DNA of 64,000 nucleotides from Nannocystis pusilla (lineage in GTDB: Bacteria > Myxococcota_A > Polyangia > Nannocystales > Nannocystaceae). This document shows, one piece after another, positions 32,704 through 42,273 of the stretch; positions within the stretch are counted from its first letter, which is position 1; every line of letters begins with the position of its first letter. Location: NCBI RefSeq assembly GCF_026626665.1, contig NZ_JAPNKE010000002.1, positions 7,479,168 to 7,543,167 on the forward strand, written 5' to 3'. The translations under genes were made by a program, and so were the position numbers. The notes beneath the pieces are model-generated. The model made no database searches. It saw only the letters and a list, made by a program, of their open reading frames with translations, and was not told where the DNA came from.

Positions 32704-32982
32704 TCACACATCGTTGGCCATCTTGATGAGCTCGGGGATGAAGTGCGGCCGGATGGTGATGAGGCTGGCGTGCTTGGTGCGGCCACGGGAGGCGATGTTG
32801 GCGCCTTCGGGCGAGAGCAGTTCGCCGTCGACGTTGTCGTCGTCGAAGTCGTAGACCGTGGTGCCGCTGCCGCCCTTGCCCTTGTTGGCCGAAGTGTCGG
32901 CGTCCTGGTCGCTGGCCGGAGCCGCGAAGGCGGTGGTCGAGGCGAAGAGCGTGGTCAGCAGAGTGATCAGAGCGAGCCGCAT
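32704..32982 (-). CDS. Small secreted protein of the Glt-like cluster
   Basis: The 92-residue protein starts at ATG 32982 with a clear Sec signal (LALITLLTTLFASTTAFAAPA). The mature part is acidic (TTVYDFDDDNVDGELLSPEG) and ends with a conserved-looking stretch RTKHASLITIRPHFIPELIK. I cannot assign a family with certainty. A small exported protein between the FHA/AgmX-type and TPR lipoprotein genes is typical of Glt-like loci, so a structural role in the same envelope complex is inferred. Co-orientation and a gap of 120 bp to the next gene suggest co-transcription with it. Confidence 0.75.
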   Translation of the reverse strand: MRLALITLLTTLFASTTAFAAPASDQDADTSANKGKGGSGTTVYDFDDDNVDGELLSPEGANIASRGRTKHASLITIRPHFIPELIKMANDV

Positions 32983-33142
32983 GATGAAACCTCGTGGAGC
33001 GGTCCCCCTGGGACCTTCACGCACCATACCTCGCCCCGGCCAGCCTTGTAAACGCCCGGCCATTGTGATGCGGCGGCCAGCGAGCGCGAACGAGGGAGGA
33101 GACGGCTCCGGCTGCGAGATCGCTCCGCCCGCGGGCGAACGG

Positions 33143-33177
33143 GGACCAAACAAAGGGGCGGCCGTCCGGCCGCCCCT
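33143..33177 (-). terminator. Rho-independent terminator after the AglT-like gene
   Basis: Stem AGGGGCGGCC (33154-33163) with GGCCGCCCCT (33168-33177), followed on the minus strand by TTTGTTTGG. It lies 25 bases past the stop at 33202 and separates this gene from the downstream secreted-protein gene. Confidence 0.8.
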
Positions 33178-33201
33178 CATGCGCGGATGACGAGCTCCCG
33201 A

Positions 33202-34656
33202 TTACTTGGGAGGCGTCGCGCCGGCGGCGGGCGCTGCGCCTGCAGCCGGAGCGCTGCCCGCGGACTCGGCGGCCTCGGCCTGCTTCTCGAGCTCGAGGAG
33301 TCGCTTGCGCTCTTCCTCTTCCTGCTTCTTCGCCTGCGCCTCGAGCTCCTTGGCCTTCTTCATCATCTCCTCGGAGACGCGGTTGAAGGCGATGGTCTCA
33401 TCGATGGTGGCGATGCGGTCCTTGGCCAGCAGGACCTGCTGGGTCCACTTCTTGTCGCTCTTCACCGTCTCGATGAACTTGTTGTAGTGGCCCTTGGCGA
33501 CGTTGATGAGCTTCTCGTTCTGCGCCGTGTCCACCGTGTCCTGGGTGCTGATGTGGTCCTGGTACAGCACGCCGAGGTTGTAGAGCGGGCGCGGATCGGA
33601 GGCGTTCAGCTTGAGCGCCTTGTTGTAGGAGGCCTCGGCCTCCTTGAACTTCTTCAGGCCGCGCTGCGCCACGCCGAGAGCGAGGTGCGCCTCGGTGTTC
33701 TTGGCCTGACGCGAGTCCTTCAGCGCGATCTCGAACGCCTTCTCCGCGGTGGCGTAGTCGCGGAAGCGGATCGAGATGAAGCCGATGTTGAGGTTCGCCT
33801 CGACGTGGTTCGCCTCGACCCGCACCGCCTCCTTGAACGCCTTGAGGGCGTTGACCTGGTCCTGACGCTCGAGCAGGAGCAGGCCCTGGATGTTGTACAG
33901 GTCGGCGGACTCGCGGCTCTCGTTCTTGAGCACGCGGACGCCCTGGGTCACCACGAGGTTCGCGAGCACCAGGTACGACTTGTCCTTGCTGTGACCGCGG
34001 TCGTAGTAGATGCGCGCGAGGTTCTCGTAGGCGGCCTGGTTGCCCGAGTCGAGCGCGAGCACGCCCTGGATCGACTTCTCCGCCTCGTTGAAGGCGTTGG
34101 CGTCGGTGTTGCCGACGTACTGGTTGCGCAGCAGGCCGGCGACGTTGTTGCGGGCGGCGCGGGCCGACAGCTTGTTGGCCTCGACGCCCTTCTTGAACAT
34201 GTCGAGGGCCTTCGACTCCTGGCCCTTCTTCCAGTAGATGACGCCGAGGTTGTTGTAGGCGAGGTCGAACTTGGGCGCCTGGGAGATGAGCTGGGCGTAG
34301 ATGCCCTCGGCCTTGTCGGCCTGGCCGCACTCCTCGTAGACGACGCCCGAGTTGAACTGCGCGAGGGCCATCTGCACGCCGTGGGTCTTGTAGACCTTCT
34401 GGAAGTTGCCCGCGACGCGCTCGCACTCGTCGCCGCTCAGCTTGCCGTCGCTCTTGGCCGCGTTGTAGGTCTTCACGGCCTCGGCGAAGTCGTTCTTGGC
34501 CTCCTTGGAGGCCTCGGCCGGCGCCGGCCCGCTCGGGCCGCCGCCGCCGCCGCCACCGCCGCCGCCCGGGGTCTCGGTGCCGGTCTTGTTCTTTCCGCAG
34601 GCCGTCATTGCGACAGCCAGGGCGCCGATGCTTGCGATCTTGATCAGGTTACGCAT
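33202..34656 (-). CDS. TPR lipoprotein, AglT/GltE-like
   Basis: The 484-residue protein starts at ATG 34656 behind a strong AAAGGAG ribosome-binding site. The signal MRNLIKIASIGALAVAMTAC has a lipobox, followed by a polyglycine linker of ten Gly. About eight TPR units follow (LAYNNLGVIYWKKGQESKALDMF, VEANLNIGFISIRFRDYATAEKAF, RPLYNLGVLYQD), then a charged coiled coil (MMKKAKELEAQAKKQEEEERKR) and an Ala/Pro tail. M. xanthus AglT/GltE is a TPR lipoprotein of similar size in the gliding complex, and the flanking genes fit. It starts 33 bp after the end of the large TPR gene, so the two probably form an operon. Confidence 0.85.
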   Translation of the reverse strand: MRNLIKIASIGALAVAMTACGKNKTGTETPGGGGGGGGGGPSGPAPAEASKEAKNDFAEAVKTYNAAKSDGKLSGDECERVAGNFQKVYKTHGVQMALAQFNSGVVYEECGQADKAEGIYAQLISQAPKFDLAYNNLGVIYWKKGQESKALDMFKKGVEANKLSARAARNNVAGLLRNQYVGNTDANAFNEAEKSIQGVLALDSGNQAAYENLARIYYDRGHSKDKSYLVLANLVVTQGVRVLKNESRESADLYNIQGLLLLERQDQVNALKAFKEAVRVEANHVEANLNIGFISIRFRDYATAEKAFEIALKDSRQAKNTEAHLALGVAQRGLKKFKEAEASYNKALKLNASDPRPLYNLGVLYQDHISTQDTVDTAQNEKLINVAKGHYNKFIETVKSDKKWTQQVLLAKDRIATIDETIAFNRVSEEMMKKAKELEAQAKKQEEEERKRLLELEKQAEAAESAGSAPAAGAAPAAGATPPK

Positions 34657-34688
34657 GGTGGTCGCTCCTTTGCTGGCTCCGGCCGGCC

Positions 34689-37600
34689 TCACTCGCTGTC
34701 CTCGTCGCCGTCGTCGGTCTTCTCCGCGGGCTTCTCCGCGGGCTTCTCCGCCGCGGCGCCGACGCTCGGCTTGCGCTTCTCACCCTCGAGGTCGAGCTGC
34801 ACGTCGACGCGGTCGGGACGGCTCGCCGTGTACTGCGAGACGCCGAAGAGCTCCTCGGTCGCCGGGTACTTGTCCGGCTCGCGCTGCTGGAGCTCCTCCT
34901 CGCACAGACGAGAGAACTCGTTGAAGAACTGGAAGGTCGTCGACCGCTCGAGGCAGAACGAGAACTTCTTGACCGCGTCCTCCTGGATCGGCTGGGCGCG
35001 ATCGCCGAGCTCGTCGCAGAAGGCGTAGGCCTGATCCTCGGTCTTGAACTCCTTCGGCACCTCGGCGCGGTAGAGCTGGTCGGCGTAGTTCTGCGAGACC
35101 ATGGCCGAGCGGGCGGCGGCGGCGAGCATCCAGTACGGGCTCTGCTTGGCATTCACGATGCCGTCGTACTGCTGCTGCAGCGCCTGACCCTGCTTGGTCT
35201 TCTTCTCGTAGAACTCGAGGAAGCGCTTGGTCGAGTCTTCCTTCTTCGCTACCTGCTCCTTGTACTCCTTCTCCCACTTCGGCAGGCCGGCGTCCTTCTT
35301 CCACTCTTCGACGAAGAAGCTCAGGCCGCCCGGCATCTCGATCTTGAGATACTCCTCGTAGCCGCGGTCGGCCTTGTACACGCCGGCCATGGCGACGGCG
35401 TTGGCGAAGTCCTCGCGCCGGTCGCGGTCGTCCTCGGGCACGTTGATCTTGCTCTTCGCCAGCTTGAGGACGCTGTCGAAGTACTTCTGGGCCTCGTCCG
35501 CCTTCTTCTTGTTGCGGGAGTGGACCGTGATGATGCCGGAGGTGGCCGAGCCGCAGTACTCCGGGATCTCCTGCTTCTTGGTCGACGAAGCGGCGGCGCC
35601 CTTCTTCTCGGCGCCCTTCTTGACCTTCTTCTTCAGCGCCTCGGCGGCGGCGCGGGCCTTGTCACCGGCCTGCGCCTTCTTGCGCTTGATGGTGATGCAC
35701 GAGTCGTAGAGCAGGCCCTCCGCGCACGACTGGCGCCACAAGATCTGGCCGATGGAGGCCTCGGCGACGATGCGACGGTCGAGGCCGCCGTTCTTGCCGT
35801 AGATCTTGAGGTACTCCTCGGCGTGCTTGAGCTTCTCTTCCTCGGTCTTGAGGATGTCGTGCTTCGACCAGAAGATCTTGGCGGCGAGCTCGGGATTGTC
35901 CTTGCGGTAGAGACCCTCGTACTTCGACAGGTCGGCGCTGGCCTGCTCGTCCTGGCCGAGGCCGAGGCGGAACAGGTAGGCGTTGCGCAGGTAGTCGGGC
36001 GACTGCTTGTCCTTGATGTACTTCTCCGCGTACAGCTCCATGTGCTGCGCGGCCTTGTCGTACATCGCGATGGCCTGGTAGTTGCCGGCCAGGTTCGACA
36101 GCGTCTTCTGGTAGTGCTCGCTGTTCGGGAACTTCTCGAGCAGGATCTTGCGGAAGCGGACCGACTGACCGAGCAGGAAGGCCGCCTCGTAGCACTCGGC
36201 CGCGTTCCAGATCAGCGTCGAGGCCTTCTCGTGGGCGTCGCCGTACTCGTTGTAGATGCCGACGAACTGCTCGGCGCACTTGCGGTAGCCGTCCGGGTCA
36301 CCCTTCCGGCCCGCCTCGAGGTAGGTCATGCCCTTCTTCCAGCCGATGCCGGCCAGCAGCCGCGGGATCGCCTCCTTGAGCTCGTCGGCCTCCGGATGCG
36401 TGTAGACCTTCATCTTCTGCATCTTCTTCGACCACGTCTCGAGGTCGTCGGATGCCTTGATCGCCTCCTCGGGCGTCAGATTCTTGTCGATCCAGCGGAT
36501 CGTCAGAATGTCGAGGAGCATCTCGGAGCACCACGCGGCGTAGATGGAGCCGTCGAACTTGACGACCATCTCTTCCAGGAGCGGGCGCGCCTCCTGGAAC
36601 TTGTTGTGCATCATCATGAGCTTCGCCCGGTGGTAGACGATCTTGGGCAGCTCGGGGTCCTTCGGGTCTTTGACGTACTTCTGGTAGATGTCGTACGCCT
36701 CGATCATCTTCTTCTCGTCCTCGGAGTACTCGGACTCCGGGTACGACTGACTCTGATCGACCTTGGTGTTCTCGTCGGCCTTGGTCTTCTTCTTCTTCTC
36801 TTTTTCCTTGTAGACGCAAAGACCTTCGGCGTTCGTCTTGCAGGACTTGGCCTGACCGCCCGTCTCGTCGTACTCGAGGGCGTTCTTCATCGCCAGCATC
36901 TGCGCGTAGGCGGCGTCCTGGGTGAACTTGCCCTCGGGGTTGATCTCGAGGACCTTCACGAACTCGTCGTGCGCGCGGCGGAACTTGGTGAGGCCGTCCG
37001 GCTTGGTCTTCTTGTCACCGATGAGCGAGCTGGCGCGGGCCCACAGGAGCTCCGCGTAGTACATCTGGATCTCGTACGAGTCCTTGTCCTTCGGGAAGGT
37101 CTTGAGGAAGCCCTCGTAGGCCTTCTCCGCGAGCGTGTACGTGGCCTCGTTCTTGGTCTTCTCGGCCTCGTCGTGCCACACGGTGGCCATCTGCTTCATC
37201 GTGTCGAGCGTCTCGTCTCGGCACTTGCGCTTGACGGCCTCCTTCTGCGAGCCGTTCTTGAACTTGTCCCAGTACTCGCCCAGGCGCGCCGTCTCGGTCC
37301 ACTGGACCTCCTTGTTGTCGGTCGCCAGCGCGTTGATGACGACGCGGCCCTGCCACTCACAGGTCTGCGGATCGTCCGGGAACAGCTCCTGCAGCTTGTG
37401 GTAGGTGTACGTCGACTCGGTGTACATGCCCTGCCCGAAGTACTGGACTGCGAGCAGCTCCATCATCTTGCGGGACATGTTCTCGTCTTCCTTCGGGCCG
37501 TCGCCGACCTTCTGGAAGAACTCCCACGCCTTGGACGGCTTGCCGGCCATGACGAAGGCGCGGACGAGGTCGCGACGGGCGTCGCGGCGCAGCTGCCTGG

Positions 37601-38570
37601 CGTTGGCCTCGCTGCCGGCGCGGCCCTCGAGGGTCGCGGTGATCGTCTTGACGAAGAAGTCGAGGCTGAGGTCGTAGCGCGGGTCCGCGGTGCCGACCGG
37701 GTTCAGGTGGCACCACGCCATCTTGTAGAGGGCGTAGGCGTAGACCGGGCTGTCCTTGAAGGTGATGACCTTCTCGTACAGCTGGAGGGCGTCGCCGATC
37801 TTGCTCTGGCCGAAGTAGTAGTCGGCGAAGCTGAGGTACGCGTTGGGGATGTACTGGCTGTTCGGGTAGTCCTGGATCAGCCGGATGTACGCGTCCTTCA
37901 TCTCCTGCTCGCGCTTGAGCTGGCCGAGCTCGAACGCGTAGAAGTACAGGGCCTCGTCGAGGCGCTTGTACTTGCTGAGGCTGGGGTCCGTGACGAGGGC
38001 CTTGTACAGCTTGACCGCCTGCTCGCTGGCAGCCTTGGACTGCGCTTCGAACTTGGCCTGCTTGGCCTTGAGCTGGTCCGCCTTGCCCTTCTGCTTGGCC
38101 TCCTCCGCCTGGAAGATCGGGTCGTAGAGGGCGCCGGACTGGGTCTCGAAGTACGCCTTCTTCTCGAGGAAGTGGTCCGAGAGGCGGTACAGCAGGTCCG
38201 GGTAGTCCGGGTGAGACTTGTCGGTCGCGTTGAGGAGGCGCTTGAGCTGCTCGATCTGCGTGTCGGCGATCTCCTGGGCGACCGCGGCGCGCTTCTTGGC
38301 GAACTCCGCACCCTCCATCATGTCGACGCGGCGCTTGGTCTCCTTCTCCTGCCGCTCTTTCTCTTCCTTGAACTTCGTGTCGAGCGTGTCCTTGGTGCGG
38401 ACCTTGCCCGACTTGCGGTTGTACTTGACGGCACTGTTCGCCTCGGCGCCGCCCTCCGCCGGGGCCTGCGCGCTGGCAGGAGCCGCGGCGGCGAAGACGA
38501 CCACCGCGAGACCGACGCCGCTCAGGATGTTCAGCTTGCGAAACTTGCGGGGATGGCTGTGTGGCTTCAT
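34689..38570 (-). CDS. Large periplasmic TPR protein, AgmU/GltD-like
   Basis: The 1293-residue protein starts at ATG 38570 after a GAGAGG site. A Sec signal (ILSGVGLAVVVFAAAAPASAQA) is followed by a Lys/Glu-rich coil and many TPR-like helical pairs (YRLSDHFLEKKAYFETQSG, YIPNAYLSFADYYFGQSKIGDALQLY, YLRNAYLFRLGLGQDEQA). The C-terminus has a Lys/Ala/Glu-Pro repeat (EKPAEKPAEK). No membrane anchor other than the signal is seen, so it should be soluble in the periplasm. Size, signal and context match AgmU/GltD of the Myxococcus gliding apparatus. Identity is inferred from architecture. It follows the upstream TPR gene by about 100 bp. Confidence 0.85.
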   Translation of the reverse strand: MKPHSHPRKFRKLNILSGVGLAVVVFAAAAPASAQAPAEGGAEANSAVKYNRKSGKVRTKDTLDTKFKEEKERQEKETKRRVDMMEGAEFAKKRAAVAQEIADTQIEQLKRLLNATDKSHPDYPDLLYRLSDHFLEKKAYFETQSGALYDPIFQAEEAKQKGKADQLKAKQAKFEAQSKAASEQAVKLYKALVTDPSLSKYKRLDEALYFYAFELGQLKREQEMKDAYIRLIQDYPNSQYIPNAYLSFADYYFGQSKIGDALQLYEKVITFKDSPVYAYALYKMAWCHLNPVGTADPRYDLSLDFFVKTITATLEGRAGSEANARQLRRDARRDLVRAFVMAGKPSKAWEFFQKVGDGPKEDENMSRKMMELLAVQYFGQGMYTESTYTYHKLQELFPDDPQTCEWQGRVVINALATDNKEVQWTETARLGEYWDKFKNGSQKEAVKRKCRDETLDTMKQMATVWHDEAEKTKNEATYTLAEKAYEGFLKTFPKDKDSYEIQMYYAELLWARASSLIGDKKTKPDGLTKFRRAHDEFVKVLEINPEGKFTQDAAYAQMLAMKNALEYDETGGQAKSCKTNAEGLCVYKEKEKKKKTKADENTKVDQSQSYPESEYSEDEKKMIEAYDIYQKYVKDPKDPELPKIVYHRAKLMMMHNKFQEARPLLEEMVVKFDGSIYAAWCSEMLLDILTIRWIDKNLTPEEAIKASDDLETWSKKMQKMKVYTHPEADELKEAIPRLLAGIGWKKGMTYLEAGRKGDPDGYRKCAEQFVGIYNEYGDAHEKASTLIWNAAECYEAAFLLGQSVRFRKILLEKFPNSEHYQKTLSNLAGNYQAIAMYDKAAQHMELYAEKYIKDKQSPDYLRNAYLFRLGLGQDEQASADLSKYEGLYRKDNPELAAKIFWSKHDILKTEEEKLKHAEEYLKIYGKNGGLDRRIVAEASIGQILWRQSCAEGLLYDSCITIKRKKAQAGDKARAAAEALKKKVKKGAEKKGAAASSTKKQEIPEYCGSATSGIITVHSRNKKKADEAQKYFDSVLKLAKSKINVPEDDRDRREDFANAVAMAGVYKADRGYEEYLKIEMPGGLSFFVEEWKKDAGLPKWEKEYKEQVAKKEDSTKRFLEFYEKKTKQGQALQQQYDGIVNAKQSPYWMLAAAARSAMVSQNYADQLYRAEVPKEFKTEDQAYAFCDELGDRAQPIQEDAVKKFSFCLERSTTFQFFNEFSRLCEEELQQREPDKYPATEELFGVSQYTASRPDRVDVQLDLEGEKRKPSVGAAAEKPAEKPAEKTDDGDEDSE

Positions 38571-38675
38571 GGACCTCTCACCTCAGATGGGCGGGTCCAC
38601 GGGACCCGGCCTTGTTGCTGGCTCTTGTCAAACGCCGGCGAGGTCGCGCGCATGACCTCGCCGGCGCCGCCGCGG

Positions 38676-40446
38676 CTACTCCTCCTTGCAGCGGCTAGTA
38701 ACCTTGTAGTTGTAGTAACCGAGCTCGTCCTTCCAGTACTCGCCGTTGTAGTTGTAGATCTCGTGCTCCGCGTCGACCTTCGGTCGAACGGGACGGCGCT
38801 CGGTCGCCGCGCCGGAGTCACCGGCCTTGATGCGGTTCAAGATCTCGTACTCGATCTTGATCGCCTCGCGCTCGAGGTCGTTGATCTGCTGGATCTGCTG
38901 CATCAACCGGTTGCGCGCGAGGGCGCCGGTCGACTCCTTGCCCAGCGAGAGCAAGCCGTCGAGCGTCTCCGTGATCTGCTCGGCGAGCGGGCTGCCCTTG
39001 AAGTCCGACTTGGCGTCCTCGAGCTGACCCTGCTCGCGCACGATCTCGTTGACGAACGCGTAGTTCTTCTCGAGCGTCTTGTCCTGCAGCGACTTCTGGG
39101 CGACCTCCTCGACGAACGGGTCGAGCTTCGACTCGCTGTTGCGGATCTTCACGCTGAGGTCGAACAGCGCGAAGTCCTCGGGCGCCTTGGCGAGCAGGTC
39201 CTTGAGGTCGTCGCGGGTCTTCGGGTACTTGCGGTTGAACTCCTCGATCGACAGCTTCGCGGGCTGGTAGCGGCAGTTGAAGTAGTACGTGACCGCCTTG
39301 AGGATGATCGACTCGGGGTACAGGTAGTCGTAGAAGAACGGCGCGTTGAGCGTGTGGATGTACCCGAGCGTGCGCTGGTAGTGGATGTTCGCCTGCTCCG
39401 GCTCGACCTCGACCAGGCGGAACTCCGTCCACGACGACGCGAGGATCGAGTCGAGCCAGTAGGGCGACTCGAGCGGAATTTGTCGTAGTACTTCAGCGCC
39501 GTGTCGTACTTGCCGACCTGGTAGAAGATGTAGCCGAGAGCGAGGTTGGCCCGCTCCTCGTAGCGCTGCATCTCCTCCTCGAAGCTCAGCTCCTCGACCT
39601 CGCCGGCGAGCTGCTTCTTCTTGTTCTTCTTGGCGAGCTTGGCCTTGGCCTTGGCTTCCTTCTTGCGCTTCTTCTTGTCCTTGGCCCACAGCTCCTTGAG
39701 GGAGATGTTCTTGCGGAGGACGTTCTTGAACGCCTCGACCGCCTGCGGCCCGTGGAACTCGCGCGTCTCGGCGACGCCGAGGAAGAACTGCGCCGGGATG
39801 TAGTAGTCGCTGTTGTCCGGCACCTGGCCGAGCAGCGCGATCGCCTGCCCGAGGTCGCCCTTCTGGTAGTTGAAGCGGCCGAGCAGGTAGTACAGCTCGT
39901 CGCGCACCTCGTCGAAGGCCGAGTCCTCGAGCTCGGTCGCCTTGTACGTACCGACCTTCTCGAGCACGCCTGCACCTTCGGGCAGCTCGCGGCTCAGCGA
40001 CGCGAGCCACGGCAGCGTGAGCTTGTGGTACGGGTGGCTCGGGCCCGCCGTCACGATCTCGCTGAAGACGGCCAGCGAGACGGCGTAGTACTGCAGCTTG
40101 TACAGCGACTTGCCCAGCCAGAACTGGGCGCGCGACTTGTCGCCCGGGGTCTTGCCGCTGGCGACCGCGTGGAAGATGACCGCAGCGCCCTGGTAATCCT
40201 CGGCCTTGTACTTGTCCTCGGCTTCGGCCAGCACGCCCGTGGCCGCGCCGTCAGGGTTGCTGGGTGCAGCCACCGGGCCGCCCGACGGCGGCGGGACGGC
40301 CGGGCCACCGGACGGCGGCGGAACGGCCGGGCCGCCCTTGGCCGGAGGCGGGGGCGGGGACCGGCCACAGCCGGCGCCGCGTACAGGGCCCACGTGGCGC
40401 AAAGACTGAGAAGAGTGGTGGACGTCAGTTGGCGGAGCGATTTCAT
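38676..40446 (-). CDS. Exported TPR protein, GltC-like; two frame breaks
   Basis: ATG at 40446 begins a Sec signal (STTLLSLCATWALYAAPAVAG). After a break in the G/C runs near 40355 come Pro-rich repeats (PAVPPPSGG twice) and TPR units (YQGAAVIFHAVASGK, QFWLGKSLYKLQYYAVSLAVF, LGYIFYQVGKYDTALKYYDKF). After a second break near 39477 the frame continues (PLESPYWLDSILASSWTEFRL) into a helical C-terminal half and ends RCKEE with TAG at 38676. The restored length is about 590 residues. A proline-rich exported TPR protein upstream of AgmU/GltD-like and AglT/GltE-like genes matches GltC, but sequence identity could not be tested. It is the first gene of the minus-strand block. Confidence 0.8.
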
Positions 40447-41207
40447 GCGGTCGATGCGTCCTCAGCGTGCGGAGTTTCGGCGATCCGAGAGCAGACCCTC
40501 AATCACAAAGTTGCAGGCCAGGGTAGGTGGACCTGCGCGGCGCACTGCGGGCCTTCATAGGGGTTTTCGGACGATACCAGCGGCGCGCTCACAGCCGCAA
40601 GAGCCAGCCGCGACGGGTTTGGGAGGGACAAGCGCACGGAAAGGAAGAAGCCGAGGGCCGCGGAGGTTTTCGCGCAGCGACCCGACAGCGGCCCTGACCC
40701 GGGCTACACACCCCGGCGCCGGGGAACCGCTCGCCGACCTGCAACGGGGCCCAGCTTCCGCCGATCTGCGGAGGTTCCGTTCGACTTGCGAGAATTCCGG
40801 CCTGGGCTTCGAGCTGTTTCGTGATTTTTTACACGGCCTCGCGCTTCAAACGACGCATGGGCGAGATGGACGGGCCAGGTGGAGATCGCCCACCTGCAGA
40901 TCCCGGATTTCGCCGCCGAGCAGCGTTCGCCGCCCGCGAGCCACCGGGGTGCCGGGACCACCGGCAGTCGCGGCCCAAAGGCCCGTGCGCGCCGTTTCCC
41001 GCGCGAACGGCCAGCGCGCTCGGGGCGACGCCGACGCGGACCGTGGGGCGCGGGCGGACGAGATCGGTCGCGCCTGGCCGGGATTGTCACGCCAGAGCGC
41101 CGCCCAGGTCGGCGCGTAGGGCTTCTACGCCGTTTCGCGGCGCTTGACCCTATGGTCCGGCAGTGTACGATGGGAAACCTGTTCGGCCGCCAAGACTGAG
41201 ACGCCAC
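40447..41207. other. Intergenic region (760 bp) between divergent genes
   Basis: It must hold the promoters of the Glt-like block and of the lipoprotein at 41208. Open frames are low-complexity Arg/Pro/Ala and I call no gene. There is an AT-rich patch TTTCGTGATTTTTTACA near 40817-40833, but no clear promoter boxes and no hairpin element. Confidence 0.5.
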
Positions 41208-41831
41208 ATGCAAGTCACTCGCACGCCTGCTCTCTTGCGCACCGTCGCCAACGCGTTGGGCGCCCTGCTCCTCGTGCCGCTCCTCGCCGCCTGTCCGAAG
41301 GGCGATGTCGGCGCGCCCTGCAATCATGGCGACGTCGACCCGCCGGCCGACAAGGTCGTGACCTTCCCGGCCCTGAGCTGCAACGACCTCCTCTGCGTCT
41401 ACGCCGACGAAAAGGACCCGCCGACCGCGCCCTGCACCACCAACGAGATGTGCAACGCGGCCAACGACGACGGCAAGGCCCGCTTCCAGTGCGTCGAGTC
41501 GAAGTGCGTGCTCGCGTCGACGTACGTGCTCGAGCGCTCGATGTGCTCGAAGACCTGCTCGTCCGACACCGACTGCCAGGACGGCGGCATCGGCAAGCAA
41601 GTCCTCGCCCAGGAGTCCAACTGCGAGGCCGGCTTCAGCTGCGTGCAGATCCAGAAGCTCGGCGAGTTCTGCTGCCAGAAGCTGTGCGTGTGCAACGACG
41701 ACCTCTCGCAGGGCACCGTCGACATGCTCGCCACCGAGTGCGCTGCGCTTCCGACCGACCAGAACGGCAAGCCGATCTGCGAGGACGAGATGACGCCCGC
41801 GCCGCCGCCGGCCGACACCACCGGCGCCTAG
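41208..41831 (+). CDS. Cysteine-rich lipoprotein
   Basis: The 207-residue protein starts at ATG 41208. The signal TVANALGALLLVPLLAAC has a lipobox. The mature domain has about 17 Cys in small spaced groups (CNHGD, SCNDLLC, CTTNEMC, CSKTCSSDTDC, FCCQKLCVC), indicating disulfides on the cell surface or in the periplasm. The pattern CSxxCxSDxDC is common in myxobacterial extracellular Cys-rich modules of unknown role. It ends with an acidic Pro-rich tail. A terminator hairpin follows. Confidence 0.82.
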   Translation: MQVTRTPALLRTVANALGALLLVPLLAACPKGDVGAPCNHGDVDPPADKVVTFPALSCNDLLCVYADEKDPPTAPCTTNEMCNAANDDGKARFQCVESKCVLASTYVLERSMCSKTCSSDTDCQDGGIGKQVLAQESNCEAGFSCVQIQKLGEFCCQKLCVCNDDLSQGTVDMLATECAALPTDQNGKPICEDEMTPAPPPADTTGA

Positions 41832-41853
41832 CCTCACGGCGTACGGTCGGCTT

Positions 41854-41892
41854 CGAAGGCCCCGGGGATCCAGGTGATCCGCGGGGCCTTCG
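41854..41892. terminator. Bidirectional terminator between convergent genes
   Basis: CGAAGGCCCC (41854-41863) pairs with GGGGCCTTCG (41883-41892), and the inner GGATC/GATCC arms extend the stem. It separates the Cys-rich lipoprotein gene from yraN. Confidence 0.75.
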
Positions 41893-41895
41893 CGC

Positions 41896-42267
41896 TTAGT
41901 CGTCCGAAGAGTCGTCGCTCGCAGCGATCAGCACGCTGACGACGTCGAAGCGGACAGCCACCGTCTCCCACAGGTCGCGACCGACCAGCCAGGCAGCCGC
42001 GCCTCGGCGCAGTCGAGCCTGCTTGCGAGGGTCGACGGTCTCCTCCGGGAGTCCGGCGCGATCGTCCTCGCGGCTGCGGACCTCCACGACGACATATGTG
42101 TCGACGCGATCGTCCACGCCGGCTGGGATGAGCCCGACCAAGTCGAGCTCCACACCACCGGCGCGGACGTTGCGGTCGACGACGAGGAGGCCGCGCGCCT
42201 CGAGGAAGCGCGCGGCCCGATCCTCCGCCAGTTGGCCGCGCACCCGAGTGGAGGGTGGCGCGGGCAT
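41896..42267 (-). CDS. yraN: YraN/UPF0102-family predicted endonuclease-fold protein
   Basis: The 123-residue protein has the family pattern GQLAEDRAARFLEARGLLVVDRNVR, then GGVELDLVGL and YVVVEVRSR, the D...ExK-like core of restriction-endonuclease-fold proteins (the usual GEiDL reads GVELDL here). The function of this widely conserved family is still unsettled; a nucleic-acid role is assumed. It is the last gene of the rpsP-rplS operon and starts 6 bases after the rplS stop, a position common in bacteria. The C-terminus is acidic. Confidence 0.88.
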   Translation of the reverse strand: MPAPPSTRVRGQLAEDRAARFLEARGLLVVDRNVRAGGVELDLVGLIPAGVDDRVDTYVVVEVRSREDDRAGLPEETVDPRKQARLRRGAAAWLVGRDLWETVAVRFDVVSVLIAASDDSSDD

Positions 42268-42273
42268 CGGGGC

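Noticed and set aside
35520..39488. A long plus-strand open frame opposite the AgmU-like and GltC-like genes
   Set aside because: Same shadow composition; the minus-strand proteins have signal peptides, TPR motifs and good ribosome-binding sites.
40704..41837. Minus-strand open frame of 377 codons over the intergenic gap and Cys-rich lipoprotein
   Set aside because: It overlaps a lipoprotein with a clear signal and lipobox on the other strand and has shadow-like composition.
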